Positions 1 through 8,359 of a DNA stretch of 64,000 nt are shown one piece after another (the stretch's first letter is position 1; every line of letters begins with the position of its first letter). The position numbers were made by a program, and so were the translations under genes. A model generated the notes under the pieces. It did no database searches. It had not been told where the DNA came from and saw only the letters and a list, made by a program, of their open reading frames with translations. This DNA is from Myxococcota bacterium (GTDB lineage: Bacteria; Myxococcota_A; Bradymonadia; UBA7976; UBA1532). Location of the stretch: the NCBI GenBank assembly GCA_963169045.1, contig CAUJDF010000108.1:1-64000 (forward strand). Direction: 5' to 3'.

Positions 1-412
1 CGGCGCCCCCGCCGTCGGCGCCCCCGCCGTCGGCGCCCCCGCCGTCGGCGCCCCCGCCGTCGGCGCCGGCATCGAAGCCCCCGCCGTCGCGGTCGCCGCC
101 ATCGGCGCCCCCGCCGTCGGCGCCGGCATCGGCGCCCCCGCCGTCGGCGCCGGCATCGAAGCCCCCGCCGTCGGCGCCCCCGCCGTCGCGGTCGCCGCCA
201 TCGGCGCCCCCGCCGTCCGTCGCCGCGCCGTCGGGTCGAGCGGCACCGCCGTCGCGCCCACCGCCGTCCACGCTCGCGTCGCCGGCCGCGTCGATCGACC
301 CGTCGCGCGGCGTCCCGGCGTCGCCGCCGCCCCCCGCGCCGGGCGCCGCCCCGTCGTCGCACGCGCAACACACGGCCGTCACGGCCAGGACCGCCAGCAC
401 CCTCCCGATCAC
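1..412 (-). CDS. Gly/Ala/Asp-repeat lipoprotein, C-terminus cut off by the window edge
   Basis: The reading frame is open from a GTG at 412 to the left edge with no stop, so the C-terminus is missing. The start is preceded by a G-rich stretch that could act as a weak ribosome-binding site. The N-terminus is a short hydrophobic signal (VLAVLAVTAVCCAC) ending in cysteines that suit lipoprotein processing. It is followed by a Gly-rich linker and then an almost pure run of GADGG, RDGG and GFDAGADGG units. Such repeats are common as spacers on myxobacterial surface lipoproteins, with the functional domain usually beyond the repeat; that part is not in the window. Function unknown. The DNA of 1-240 is itself a near-perfect short tandem repeat of a GCCGCCGTCGGCGCC-type unit, so its length may be unstable or misassembled. 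Confidence 0.7.
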   Translation of the reverse strand, partial: MIGRVLAVLAVTAVCCACDDGAAPGAGGGGDAGTPRDGSIDAAGDASVDGGGRDGGAARPDGAATDGGGADGGDRDGGGADGGGFDAGADGGGADAGADGGGADGGDRDGGGFDAGADGGGADGGGADGGGADGGGA

Positions 413-580
413 GCGCCGCCCCCGTGGATGGTCGACCGCAGGGTAGGGCGCGACGGCCCCCCGCGACCAGCCGTCACTGCGCGCCGACGCCGTCGCGCGG
501 CTCGAGGCGCGCGCCGACGCCCGCGTGCCCCCGGGCCGCCGCAGACGACCGCCGCGCGCGTCGCGAGGCGGCCTGCGCCG

Positions 581-937
581 TCAGTCGCGCTTCAGCGCGA
601 AGCGGACCGTCCCGCCGTGCTGGACCCACGTGGCGCGCTTCGTCTCCCACCATCCGGCCCGGCCGGCGCGCACGCGCACGCGGAACTCGCGGCGGCTGGC
701 GGTGCAGTCGAGGGGGAGGGGCACCGTCACGAGCGTCGTCGCGCCCTTCGCGACGGTGACGTCGGCGCGGCCGAGCAGCCGGGTCCACGCGCCGTCGGGC
801 AGGCGCACCTGGGTCTCGCGCGCGACCACGGTCACGTCCCGCCCGGCCTCGTTGACGAATGCCAGGTTGATCGGACACTCGGCCCGCGCGGAGCCGGCGC
901 AGAGCAGCACGACGAACGCCACCCGGAGGTTGCGCAT
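581..937 (-). CDS. small secreted protein of unknown function
   Basis: 118 residues. The start ATG at 937 was chosen over upstream in-frame ATGs because AGGGAG lies directly before it and a clean signal peptide follows (hydrophobic VAFVVLLCAG, likely cleavage after SARA). The mature protein begins at ECPIN, has two cysteines (one near the mature N-terminus, one in the LDC segment) and many alternating hydrophobic residues, consistent with a small beta-sandwich that might be disulfide-closed. I do not recognise a family. It is divergent from the Nif3-type gene, and a plausible promoter (TTCAGT-17-GATGCT) lies at 968-996 on the minus strand. Confidence 0.65.
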   Translation of the reverse strand: MRNLRVAFVVLLCAGSARAECPINLAFVNEAGRDVTVVARETQVRLPDGAWTRLLGRADVTVAKGATTLVTVPLPLDCTASRREFRVRVRAGRAGWWETKRATWVQHGGTVRFALKRD

Positions 938-1026
938 CTTCGCTCCCTTCTGCCTGCTCCCCGGACCAGCATCGGCGATCACGCCGGAGAACTGAAGCGG
1001 CACGTGCGCGCCCGCGCCGATCGCCC

Positions 1027-1055
1027 TTGACACCGGCGGGCCGCGCGCCTGCGAT
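1027..1055 (+). promoter_or_regulatory. sigma70-type promoter of the Nif3-type gene, leaderless
   Basis: A perfect -35 box TTGACA at 1027-1032, a 17-nt spacer and a -10 box TGCGAT at 1050-1055. The start codon follows after 7 nt and no Shine-Dalgarno is present, so transcription should begin at or next to the ATG at 1063. The TTG of the -35 box is in frame 36 nt upstream of the ATG and can be mistaken for the translation start. Confidence 0.6.
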
Positions 1056-1062
1056 CCGCGCC

Positions 1063-1845
1063 ATGACGCTCAAAGACCTCGTCGCCGCCCTGCAGCACAT
1101 CGCCCCGCTCGAGCTCGCCGCCGACTGGGACAACGTCGGCCTCCTCGTCGAGCCCGCGCCGCGCCCCGTCGAGATCGGGACGGTCCTGCTGACGATCGAC
1201 CTGACCGAGGCGGTGCTCGCGGAGGCGGGCTTCATCGGCGCCGGCCTCGTCGTCGCCTACCACCCGCCCATCTTCGGTGGCCTCAAGCGGCTGACGCGGC
1301 GCTCGGCGGGGGAGCGCGTCGTCCTCGACGCCGTCCGCGCCGGCATCGCCGTGTACGCGCCGCACACCGCGCTCGACGCTGCGCCCGACGGCATGAACGA
1401 CTGGCTCGCCGCCGCCGTCGGCCCCGGGGCGCGCCGCCCGATCGAGCCGGCGGCGGCCCCCGGCGCCGGCATGGGACGCTTCGTCGACCTCGACGCGCCG
1501 GCGCCGCTCGCCGAGGTCATCGCCCGCGTGAAGGCCCACCTCGGCATGACGCACGTGCGCGTCGCCGCCCCTGAGCCCGCGCGTACCGTCCGCACCGCCG
1601 CCGTCTGCGCCGGCGCCGGCGGCGCGGTGTTCGAGGCGGTGCGCGACGTGGATCTGCTGCTCACCGGCGAGATGCGCCACCACGACGTGCTCGCGCGCGT
1701 CGCCCGCGGCACCGCGGTCATCCTCTGCGACCACACCAACACCGAGCGCGGCTACCTGCCGTCGCTCGCCGCGCGCCTCGCCGCCTCCACTGGCGTGACG
1801 GTCCACGTCTCCAAGGTGGACCGCGACCCCCTGGCCGTCGTGTGA
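1063..1845 (+). CDS. Nif3-like dinuclear metal center protein
   Basis: 260 residues, the usual size of the compact bacterial NIF3/YbgI family, which forms a hexameric toroid with a two-metal site and has been linked to GTP cyclohydrolase-type activity and nucleotide or cofactor repair without a settled function. The N-terminus (LAADWDNVGLLVEP) is the family hallmark. Metal-ligand motifs are visible: VVAYHPPIFGG with its histidine, HTALDAAPDGMNDWLA, and near the C-terminus LLTGEMRHHDVL and CDHTNTERGYL. The start at 1063 is chosen because a leaderless promoter sits immediately upstream and the family normally begins with a segment like MTLKDLVAAL. It is followed 40 nt later by the degenerate exonuclease gene on the same strand. 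Confidence 0.9.
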   Translation: MTLKDLVAALQHIAPLELAADWDNVGLLVEPAPRPVEIGTVLLTIDLTEAVLAEAGFIGAGLVVAYHPPIFGGLKRLTRRSAGERVVLDAVRAGIAVYAPHTALDAAPDGMNDWLAAAVGPGARRPIEPAAAPGAGMGRFVDLDAPAPLAEVIARVKAHLGMTHVRVAAPEPARTVRTAAVCAGAGGAVFEAVRDVDLLLTGEMRHHDVLARVARGTAVILCDHTNTERGYLPSLAARLAASTGVTVHVSKVDRDPLAVV

Positions 1846-1870
1846 CGTGCGGGCGCTGACCTCGTTGGGC

Positions 1871-1876
1871 TAGGAT
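1871..1876 (+). promoter_or_regulatory. -10 box (TAGGAT) before the gene at 1886
   Basis: TAGGAT ends 9 nt before the GTG at 1886. There is no Shine-Dalgarno in between, which fits leaderless transcription. No convincing -35 box was found 16-18 nt upstream, so this is weaker than the promoters of the flanking genes. Confidence 0.35.
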
Positions 1877-1885
1877 GCGCCCACA

Positions 1886-2638
1886 GTGGACGTCCGCTAC
1901 ACCCACGGCGTGCGCCTCGGCGCGCTGACGATCGATCCCACGGGCCGCGCGCGCGCCGCCTTCTGGACGCACCGCCCCGCCCACCGCAAGGGCGCGCGCC
2001 ACACGATGGCCAGCGCCCCGCTCGCCGCCACCTGGCCCGACGTGCTGGCGATCCCGTTCGGCAGCAGCGTCGTGGCGATGGGGCTGCGCATCGAGCTGCT
2101 GCCGACGGGGTACGGACCGGGCGGCGCCGCGCTGCTGTTGAGCCACGAGGGGCGCCGCACGCTCGTCGTGGGCCCGACGACCGAGCGGCTCGAGTCGCGT
2201 CACGCCGAGCGCCTCGTGCTCGCGGCGCCCGCGGCGCCGGCGGACGACGGCGCGTGGCTGGCCGAGGCCGCCGCGGGCCGCGCGCCGCTGCTGGTCGTCC
2301 CCGACGCGGCGGCGGCCGAGGTGGTCAGCGCCCGCCTCCGCGCCGCCGGCGTCGCGCACCGGCGCCCGCCCTGGCTGGGCCCCGGCGACGCGCGGGCCGC
2401 CGTCCGGCTGACGACGCGGGGCGCGGGGCGAGCGGTCGACGCGCGCCCCCAGGCCGCCCTCGGCTGGCTCGCCGACTACGCGCGCGAGGTCGCGCCCGAG
2501 CAGGTCCTCGTCCACGGACCGCGCGCGGAGCCGCTCGCCGCCGCGCTCACCGCCGCCGGCCTGGCCGTGCGCGTCCTGCACGCCCCCCAGCAGCTCGCCT
2601 TCGGCGCCCAACACACGCCGCCCGTCGCGACGCGCTGA
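1886..2638 (+). CDS. degenerate metallo-beta-lactamase exonuclease relative, probably inactive
   Basis: 250 residues from a GTG start. The layout follows ligase-associated DNA exonucleases of the MBL/beta-CASP group (about 330 residues): N-terminal beta strands (YTHGVRLGALTIDP), the segment that should hold HxHxDH, then a strand resembling VSLHPAGHxxGSA, and a C-terminal rossmann-like piece (VLVHGPRAEPLAAAL) like the VLVTHG of the family. Every metal motif is changed: HxHxDH reads H29-R-P31-A-H33-R34, PAGH reads PTGY (Tyr75), the SGD strand ends in VGPTT, and the later SDHAD position reads VDARP. The central part is shortened. I infer a pseudoenzyme, possibly retaining nucleic-acid or partner binding. 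The homology is judged by eye and not by search. It lies between the Nif3-type gene and mrcA. Confidence 0.6.
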   Translation: MDVRYTHGVRLGALTIDPTGRARAAFWTHRPAHRKGARHTMASAPLAATWPDVLAIPFGSSVVAMGLRIELLPTGYGPGGAALLLSHEGRRTLVVGPTTERLESRHAERLVLAAPAAPADDGAWLAEAAAGRAPLLVVPDAAAAEVVSARLRAAGVAHRRPPWLGPGDARAAVRLTTRGAGRAVDARPQAALGWLADYAREVAPEQVLVHGPRAEPLAAALTAAGLAVRVLHAPQQLAFGAQHTPPVATR

Positions 2639-2674
2639 GCCCGCGCGTCCCGCCGCCGCGGCGCGGCCCGCCGA

Positions 2675-2703
2675 TTGAACCGCCGCCGGCCACGGGGTAG
2701 GCT
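2675..2703 (+). promoter_or_regulatory. sigma70-type promoter of mrcA, leaderless
   Basis: -35 box TTGAAC at 2675-2680, 17-nt spacer, -10 box TAGGCT at 2698-2703. The GTG start at 2711 follows after 7 nt with no ribosome-binding site. As with the Nif3-type gene, the -35 TTG is in frame 36 nt before the start and mimics an alternative start codon. Confidence 0.6.
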
Positions 2704-2710
2704 CTCGCCC

Positions 2711-5176
2711 GTGCAACCTCGGCCGAAGCTCGTCATCAACAACCGCCGCAAGGGCGGCGTGCTCCGTTGGATACCGCGCGCGCTGTTCCTGCTGTCGGCC
2801 GCCGCGGCCGTGGCGGCGCCGCTCTTCGGCGCGGGCGTGTACGTCTACTACAGCCGCGACCTGCCCGAGGTGCACCGGATCGCCGACTACCGGCCCCCCA
2901 CCGTCAGCAGCTTCTTCGCCGCCGATGGCCGACTCCTCGGCGAATTCACCGTCGAGCGCCGCGTCGTGGTGCCCATCGAGGCGATGCCGCGCCACCTGAT
3001 CGAGGCCTTCCTCGCCGCCGAGGACAAGCGCTTCTTCGAGCACGGTGGCATCGACTACATCTCGACGGCGCGCGCCGTCCTCGCGAACTACCGGGCCGGC
3101 GAGACCACCCAGGGCGCCTCGACGATCACCCAGCAGCTCTGCAAGACGCTGGTCGGCAACGAGAAGAGCTACACCCGCAAGATCCGCGAGGCGATCCTGG
3201 CGCGGCGCACCGAGGCCGTCCTGACGAAGCTCGAGATCCTGCACCTCTACCTGAACCAGGTGTACCTCGGGCACGGGGCTTACGGCGTCCAGGCGGCGGC
3301 TCAGAACTACTTCCGCAAGGACGTGGGCGACCTGACGCTGGCCGAATCGGCGATGCTCGCCGGCCTGCCCCCCCAGCCCGGGCGCCTGACGCCGGTCCTC
3401 GACTGGGAGGGCGCGAAGCGCCGGCAGAAGTACGTGCTCGACCGCCTCGTCGAGGAGGGCTTCGTCGACGCCGCGACGGCCCAGGCGGCCTCCGCCGAGC
3501 AGATCACGGTCCACCCGGTCCTCGAGAACCTGTTCGACGAGCGCGGCCCGTACTTCACCGAGCACGTGCGCCGCGACGTGCAGCAGCGCTACGGCTACGA
3601 CGCGCTCAACCGCGACGGCCTGCGGGTCTACATGACCGTCGACGCCGACCTGCAGCAGTTCGCGCAGGACGCCCTGCGCGAGGGCCTGCTCGCCCTCGGC
3701 GAGCGGCAGGGCTACACCGGCTCGCCCACGCGGCTCGAGGGCGACAAGATCGACGAGTTCCTGAAGAAATCCAAGGTGTTGTACGGCGGTCCCGCCGAGA
3801 TCGTCCCCGACCGCTACTACCTCGGCGTCGTCACCGCCGCCGAGAAGGAGCGCGCGACGGTCCGGGTGGGCGACGTCGAGGGGCTGCTCCCGCTGAAGGG
3901 CGGGGTCGACTGGGCGGCGCCCTACGACCCCAAGGGCGGCTGGAACAACCGCAAGATCGACGACGTCCGCAAGGCGGTGGACGTCGGCGACGTCGTCGTG
4001 GTCCGCAAGTACCGGGGCGACCGCTACAACGCCGAGCCGGGCGTCGTCTTCGCGCTCTCACAAGAGCCGAGGGTGCAGGGCGCCCTCGTCAGCATGGACC
4101 CGCACACGGGCTACGTGCAGGCGATGGTCGGCGGCTTCGACTACGACCAGAGCGAGTACAACCGCGCCTTCCAGGGATGTCGGCAGCCGGGCTCGGTGTT
4201 CAAGCCGATCGTGTACAGCCTGGCGCTCGAGGGGGACTACACCCTCGCGACGCCGCTCGACGACACGCCGATCGCCAAGTACGACTCCGCCCACCAGCTC
4301 ATCTGGAAGCCCAAGAACTACGAGGGCGAGTTCAAGGGAGACGTCCTGCTGCGCAACGCGCTCGTCAACTCGATGAACGTGCCGTCGATCCGCGTGATCG
4401 AGCACGTCGGCGCCGATCGGGCGGCGGAGTGGGCGAAGCACCTCGGCATCACGACGCCGATGTCGCCCGACCCCTCGCTGGTGCTCGGGGCTTCCTGCGT
4501 CTACCCGTGGGACATGGTCAACGTCTACGCGACGTTCGCGCTGCGCGGCCTGCAGCCACGCACGGCGTTCGTCAAGCGCGTCGAGGACCGCGACGGGAAG
4601 ATTCTCGAGGACCGCACCGCGTTCAACGACCCGTGGGCCCCCACGGGCCCGAAGCTGGACGGCATGCTGCGCACCCTGTTCGAGCCGCGCACGCGGCGGA
4701 TCAACACCGACACCGCCTACCTCATGCAGACGCTGTTGCGTGGGGTGGTCGAGAGCGGCACCGGCGGGCCGGCCCAGAAGCTGGGCAAGCCCGCGGGCGG
4801 CAAGACCGGCACGACCGACGCCTACGACGCGTGGTTCGTGGCGTTCACCGAGTCGCTGGTCACCGGCGTGTGGGTGGGGGCCGACCTGAACGACCGCCGC
4901 CTCGGCTCCGGCGAGACCGGGGGCAAGGCGGCGCTGCCCATCTGGCTGTCGTTCATGCAGAAGGCGCTCGACGGCGTCGATCAGCGCGAGTTCACGGCCG
5001 AGCCGCCGCCGGGCATCGAGGTGGCCGCCATCGACTACGGCACCGGCCTGCTGGCGGCGCCGGGAAGACGCTCGATCAGCCTGCCGTTCAAGTCCGGCAC
5101 GGTGCCGAACGAGCGCGTCCAGGAGGCGGGCAGCTTCGACATCCGCGACCTCGACCAGGTGGGGGATCGCTTCTGA
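2711..5176 (+). CDS. mrcA: penicillin-binding protein 1A, bifunctional transglycosylase/transpeptidase
   Basis: 821 residues, typical for class A PBPs. It polymerises lipid II glycan strands and cross-links stem peptides in the periplasm. Order: short basic cytoplasmic tail, one transmembrane anchor (roughly residues 20-45, ending VYVYYSRDLP), GT51 transglycosylase with the catalytic Glu104 in AAEDKRFFEHGG and the GASTITQQL motif, a linker/OB-like region, then the transpeptidase with Ser495 in SVFK, the SMN motif and Lys698 in KTGTTD. Start GTG 2711 is preferred because the upstream TTG at 2675 is part of the -35 box. The stop TGA overlaps the tatB ATG (TGATG), so translation is probably coupled. 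Confidence 0.95.
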   Translation: MQPRPKLVINNRRKGGVLRWIPRALFLLSAAAAVAAPLFGAGVYVYYSRDLPEVHRIADYRPPTVSSFFAADGRLLGEFTVERRVVVPIEAMPRHLIEAFLAAEDKRFFEHGGIDYISTARAVLANYRAGETTQGASTITQQLCKTLVGNEKSYTRKIREAILARRTEAVLTKLEILHLYLNQVYLGHGAYGVQAAAQNYFRKDVGDLTLAESAMLAGLPPQPGRLTPVLDWEGAKRRQKYVLDRLVEEGFVDAATAQAASAEQITVHPVLENLFDERGPYFTEHVRRDVQQRYGYDALNRDGLRVYMTVDADLQQFAQDALREGLLALGERQGYTGSPTRLEGDKIDEFLKKSKVLYGGPAEIVPDRYYLGVVTAAEKERATVRVGDVEGLLPLKGGVDWAAPYDPKGGWNNRKIDDVRKAVDVGDVVVVRKYRGDRYNAEPGVVFALSQEPRVQGALVSMDPHTGYVQAMVGGFDYDQSEYNRAFQGCRQPGSVFKPIVYSLALEGDYTLATPLDDTPIAKYDSAHQLIWKPKNYEGEFKGDVLLRNALVNSMNVPSIRVIEHVGADRAAEWAKHLGITTPMSPDPSLVLGASCVYPWDMVNVYATFALRGLQPRTAFVKRVEDRDGKILEDRTAFNDPWAPTGPKLDGMLRTLFEPRTRRINTDTAYLMQTLLRGVVESGTGGPAQKLGKPAGGKTGTTDAYDAWFVAFTESLVTGVWVGADLNDRRLGSGETGGKAALPIWLSFMQKALDGVDQREFTAEPPPGIEVAAIDYGTGLLAAPGRRSISLPFKSGTVPNERVQEAGSFDIRDLDQVGDRF

Positions 5177-5604
5177 TGCTCCCGTTCGGCATCGGCTTCT
5201 CCGAGCTCGTCCTCATCGGCATCGTCGTGCTGCTGGTCGTGGGACCGAAGCGCCTGCCGGACCTGGCGAAGTCCGTCGGCAAGGGCGTGCGCACCATCCG
5301 CAAGGCGACCGGCGACCTGCGCGATGCGATCGACGTCGACGAAGTCCGCGAGATCCGTCGCAATTTCTACCAGGAGACCCGGCAGGCGTGGGATCAGGCG
5401 ACGGCGCCCGAGCCCGAGCCCGCCGTCGCCGCCGCGTCCGTGACCACGCCGGCGGCGCCCCCCGAGACGATGGCCAACACGGCGCCCGCGCCCGCCGAGG
5501 CGGCGGCGCCGCCCCCCGAACCCGACGACGACGCCGACGACGGCCGCCCCGTCCCGCGCGGCCCTGCGCAGAAGAGCAACCATGGCCCCGAAGCGGCCGG
5601 CTGA
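5176..5604 (+). CDS. tatB: Sec-independent translocase subunit TatB (TatA/B family)
   Basis: 142 residues. A short N-terminal membrane helix (about residues 8-25, SELVLIGIVVLLVVGPKRLP) with the glutamate and the GPKRLP hinge of the TatA/B family is followed by an amphipathic helix (KSVGKGVRTIRKATGDLRDA) and an acidic, proline/alanine-rich tail. The length of the amphipathic region and the immediate neighbour tatC favour TatB over TatA. It starts inside the mrcA stop and its own end overlaps tatC by 23 nt. No separate tatA is seen in the window, so it may lie elsewhere, or this protein may serve both roles. Confidence 0.88.
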   Translation: MLPFGIGFSELVLIGIVVLLVVGPKRLPDLAKSVGKGVRTIRKATGDLRDAIDVDEVREIRRNFYQETRQAWDQATAPEPEPAVAAASVTTPAAPPETMANTAPAPAEAAAPPPEPDDDADDGRPVPRGPAQKSNHGPEAAG

Positions 5605-6421
5605 CGACGACCAGGCCCGCATCGACGAGAGCCGCGCGCCGTTCCTCGCCCACCTCGAGGAGCTGCGCTGGCGCCTCTGGCGGTCGATCCTCGCCATCCT
5701 CGTCGCGGCGGTGGTGTCGTACCTCATCCACGACATCCTCTACGCCTTCCTGACGGCGCCGCTGTACGAGACGCTGGCGAAGCACAACCTCGACACGGCG
5801 GTGAAGTTCCGCACCATCCAGGGCCCCTTCATGTTCCACATGAAGGTGGCGCTCATCGGCGGCATCTTCTTCGGCCTGCCGTTCCTGCTGTACCAGCTGT
5901 GGCAGTTCGTTGCGCCCGGCCTCTACCGGCGCGAGAAGAAGGTCGTCCTGCCGTTTGTGACGCTGTCGACGCTGTTCTTCGTGGGCGGCGCTTCGTTCTG
6001 CTACTACTGGGTCATCCCGTTCGGCTTCGATTTCTTCTTGGATTTCGCCGTGACGGAGGGGCCGCACAAGCTGCTGCCCGAGATCAACATCGAGGACTAC
6101 CTCGACATGGTCATGAAGATGCTGCTGGCCTTCGGCGGCGTCTTCGAGATGCCGCTCATCTCCGCCTTCCTGGCCGGCGTCGGCGTGCTCACCCACCGGG
6201 GCATGCTCAAGGTGTGGCGCTACGCGGTGGTCGTGATCTTCGTCATCGCCGCCGTGCTGACGCCGCCGGACTGGATCAGCCAGGTGATGATGGCCATCCC
6301 GCTCTTGCTGCTCTACGGCCTCAGCATCGGCGTGACCTACCTCATCACGACGCGCCGCGAGAAGGCTCTGGCCGCGCTGGACGCCGAGCCCGCCGACGTC
6401 CCCGAGTCGGGCCACAACTGA
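5582..6421 (+). CDS. tatC: twin-arginine translocase subunit TatC
   Basis: 279 residues with six predicted membrane spans, slightly longer than the usual 250 because of a charged N-terminus and an Ala-rich C-terminus. TatC is the receptor for folded twin-arginine precursors. Diagnostic parts: FLAHLEELRWRLWRSI near the N-terminus, the loop LWQFVAPGLYRREKK, and the conserved F-E-M-P-L segment in the middle (GGVFEMPLISAFLAG). The ATG lies inside the tatB end (23-nt overlap) and the TGA overlaps the next ATG (TGATG). At least one likely Tat substrate is in this window, the phosphoesterase at 22190-23782. Confidence 0.95.
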   Translation: MAPKRPADDDQARIDESRAPFLAHLEELRWRLWRSILAILVAAVVSYLIHDILYAFLTAPLYETLAKHNLDTAVKFRTIQGPFMFHMKVALIGGIFFGLPFLLYQLWQFVAPGLYRREKKVVLPFVTLSTLFFVGGASFCYYWVIPFGFDFFLDFAVTEGPHKLLPEINIEDYLDMVMKMLLAFGGVFEMPLISAFLAGVGVLTHRGMLKVWRYAVVVIFVIAAVLTPPDWISQVMMAIPLLLLYGLSIGVTYLITTRREKALAALDAEPADVPESGHN

Positions 6422-7959
6422 TGCGCGCCGCCCTCGAGCTCGCCCTGCACCCGGACGAGGCCACCGAGGACGGGGTGCGCCGCGCGGCGGCCCACGCGGT
6501 GGGCGTCGGCCCGGCGCGGGTGACGGGCGTCGTCGTGCGCCGGCGCGGCATCGACGCCCGCAAGGGCCGCGTGCGCGTGACGATGCACGTCGAGGTCTGG
6601 ATCGACGAGGCGTTCGCGCCGTCGCCCCCACCGGAGCCGCCGGCCCTGCCGACGCTGACCGGCGAGCCCGAAGTGGTCGTGGTCGGCGCCGGACCCGCCG
6701 GGCTGTTCGCCGCCGAGGGGCTCGCGCGGCGCGGGATCAAGCCCATCGTGATCGAGCGCGGCGCCGACGTCCGCGGCCGCCGCCCGGCCCTCGCGCGCCT
6801 GAACCGCGAGGGCGTCCTCGACCCGGAGAGCAACTACTGCTTCGGCGAGGGCGGGGCGGGCACGTTCAGCGACGGCAAGCTCTACACGCGCGCCCAGAAG
6901 CGCGGCGCCGTCGACGAGGTGCTCGCGCTGCTCGTCGCCTGCGGCGCGCCGCCGCGCATCCTGGTCGACGCGCGGCCGCACATCGGCACGAACCGCCTGC
7001 CGCGGGTCGTCGAGGCCCTGCGCGAGCGTCTGCGGGCCGCCGGCGTTGACGTCCTCTTCGGCACGCGCGTCGACGACCTGCTGCTCGACGGCCGCACCGT
7101 GCGCGGCGTGCGCCTCGCCGACGGCCGCGCCCTCCGCGCGCGGGCGGTCGTGCTCGCCACCGGCCACTCCGCCCGCGACGTGTACACGCGCCTGCACGCG
7201 CTCGGCGTCGCCCTGCAGGCCAAGCCCTTCGCCGCCGGCGTGCGCGTCGAGCACCCGCAGCCGCTCATCGACCGCATCCAGTACGGCGACCTCGCCGGCC
7301 ACGCCGCGCTCGGGGCGGCGCCCTATGCGCTCCAGACCACCCGGGACGACGGCATCGGCGTCTACAGCTTCTGCATGTGCCCCGGCGGCTTCATCGTCGC
7401 CGCCGCCACGGACGCCGACGGGATCGTCGTCAACGGCATGAGCCCTTCGGCGCGCGGCTCGAAGTTCGCCAACTCGGGCATGGTCGTCACCGTCGGCCCC
7501 GAGACCTTCGGCGACGACCCGCTGGCCGGCCTGCGCTACCAGCAGGCGATCGAGCGCGCCGCGTTCCGGGCCGGCGGCGGGCGGTTCGTGGCGCCGGCGC
7601 AGCGCGTGACCGACTTCCTCTCGAAGCGCGTGTCCCGGGACCTGCCCGAGTGCAGCTATCGTCCCGGCCTGGCGCCCGCCGACCTGTGGAGCGTCCTGCC
7701 GTCGCGGCTCGCCACGCCGCTCGCCGAGGCCCTCCGGTTCTTCGACCGCAACCGCATGCGGGGCTACGCCACGTCCGAGGCGGTGATGCTCGGCGTCGAG
7801 AGCCGCAGCAGCGCGCCGCTCCGAATCCTGCGTGAGAACGAGACGTTGCAGAGCCCCAGCCACCCCGGCCTGTACCCCTGCGCCGAGGGCGCCGGGTACG
7901 CCGGGGGCATCGTCAGCGCTGCGCTCGACGGCCTGCGCGTCGCCGCCGCGATTCCGTGA
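6421..7959 (+). CDS. FAD-dependent oxidoreductase, COG2509 type
   Basis: 512 residues. An N-terminal domain of about 80 residues precedes a Rossmann dinucleotide-binding motif (VVVVGAGPAGLFAAEGL, about residues 81-97). The protein then has the NYCFGEGGAGTFSDGKLYTR and SFCMCPGGFIV segments and the C-terminal FAD-contact stretch EGAGYAGGIVSAALDG that mark the uncharacterised COG2509 dehydrogenase family. Substrate and physiological role are not known for the family. The ATG overlaps the tatC stop (TGATG), making it the last gene of a translationally coupled mrcA-tatB-tatC-oxidoreductase run. It is probably cytoplasmic, since no signal peptide is seen. Confidence 0.85.
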   Translation: MRAALELALHPDEATEDGVRRAAAHAVGVGPARVTGVVVRRRGIDARKGRVRVTMHVEVWIDEAFAPSPPPEPPALPTLTGEPEVVVVGAGPAGLFAAEGLARRGIKPIVIERGADVRGRRPALARLNREGVLDPESNYCFGEGGAGTFSDGKLYTRAQKRGAVDEVLALLVACGAPPRILVDARPHIGTNRLPRVVEALRERLRAAGVDVLFGTRVDDLLLDGRTVRGVRLADGRALRARAVVLATGHSARDVYTRLHALGVALQAKPFAAGVRVEHPQPLIDRIQYGDLAGHAALGAAPYALQTTRDDGIGVYSFCMCPGGFIVAAATDADGIVVNGMSPSARGSKFANSGMVVTVGPETFGDDPLAGLRYQQAIERAAFRAGGGRFVAPAQRVTDFLSKRVSRDLPECSYRPGLAPADLWSVLPSRLATPLAEALRFFDRNRMRGYATSEAVMLGVESRSSAPLRILRENETLQSPSHPGLYPCAEGAGYAGGIVSAALDGLRVAAAIP

Positions 7960-8359
7960 GCGAATGCCCGATGGACACCGCCCGCCGGCGGGAGGGGCCG
8001 CCCCGCGCTGACCGAGGGGGCGGCGCAGGACCGCGACGTGGACGCCGCCCCAGGCGTCACGGCTGCCTTCGCCGCCCTGGGCGCACGAGGCCGAGCTCAG
8101 GGACGACGCGCCGCCGCGTTCGGCGCGCGACGAGGCCCGTCGCCGGGTCCGGGCGGCGCGCGCGCACGGCACGGTCGCCCGGGGCGACCGGCAAGACGCC
8201 CTCGACGGCACCCGACGTGCTCATCATTCGGCGTTCGACGTCGATCGGCGGGAGCGGCGACGGCACGAGCGCCCGCAATCCCTCGCCGGCCAACGCCATC
8301 TCGACGAACCGTCCCCGCCGTGGCGGACCCAATGCCGACCTCGACCGGCGGGAGGCACG
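7960..8359. other. intergenic stretch without a supported gene
   Basis: About 400 nt between two convergent genes. A minus-strand frame from an ATG at 8299 to a stop at 8057 could encode about 80 Arg-rich residues, but codon use is poor and no family is recognisable, so it is not called. No hairpin strong enough to call a terminator was spotted. Confidence 0.4.

Noticed and set aside
1-240. CRISPR-like or satellite repeat
   Set aside because: The unit is short, continuous and in frame with a Gly/Ala/Asp-rich lipoprotein; no spacers.
1027-1062. N-terminal extension of the Nif3-type protein from TTG
   Set aside because: The TTG belongs to a perfect TTGACA -35 box with a matching -10 box; the family N-terminus begins at the later ATG.
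2675-2710. N-terminal extension of PBP1A from TTG
   Set aside because: The TTG is the -35 box of a TTGAAC-17-TAGGCT promoter.
8057-8299. Possible 80-residue minus-strand gene
   Set aside because: Arg-rich translation, no clear ribosome-binding site and no family likeness; probably noncoding sequence with high GC content.
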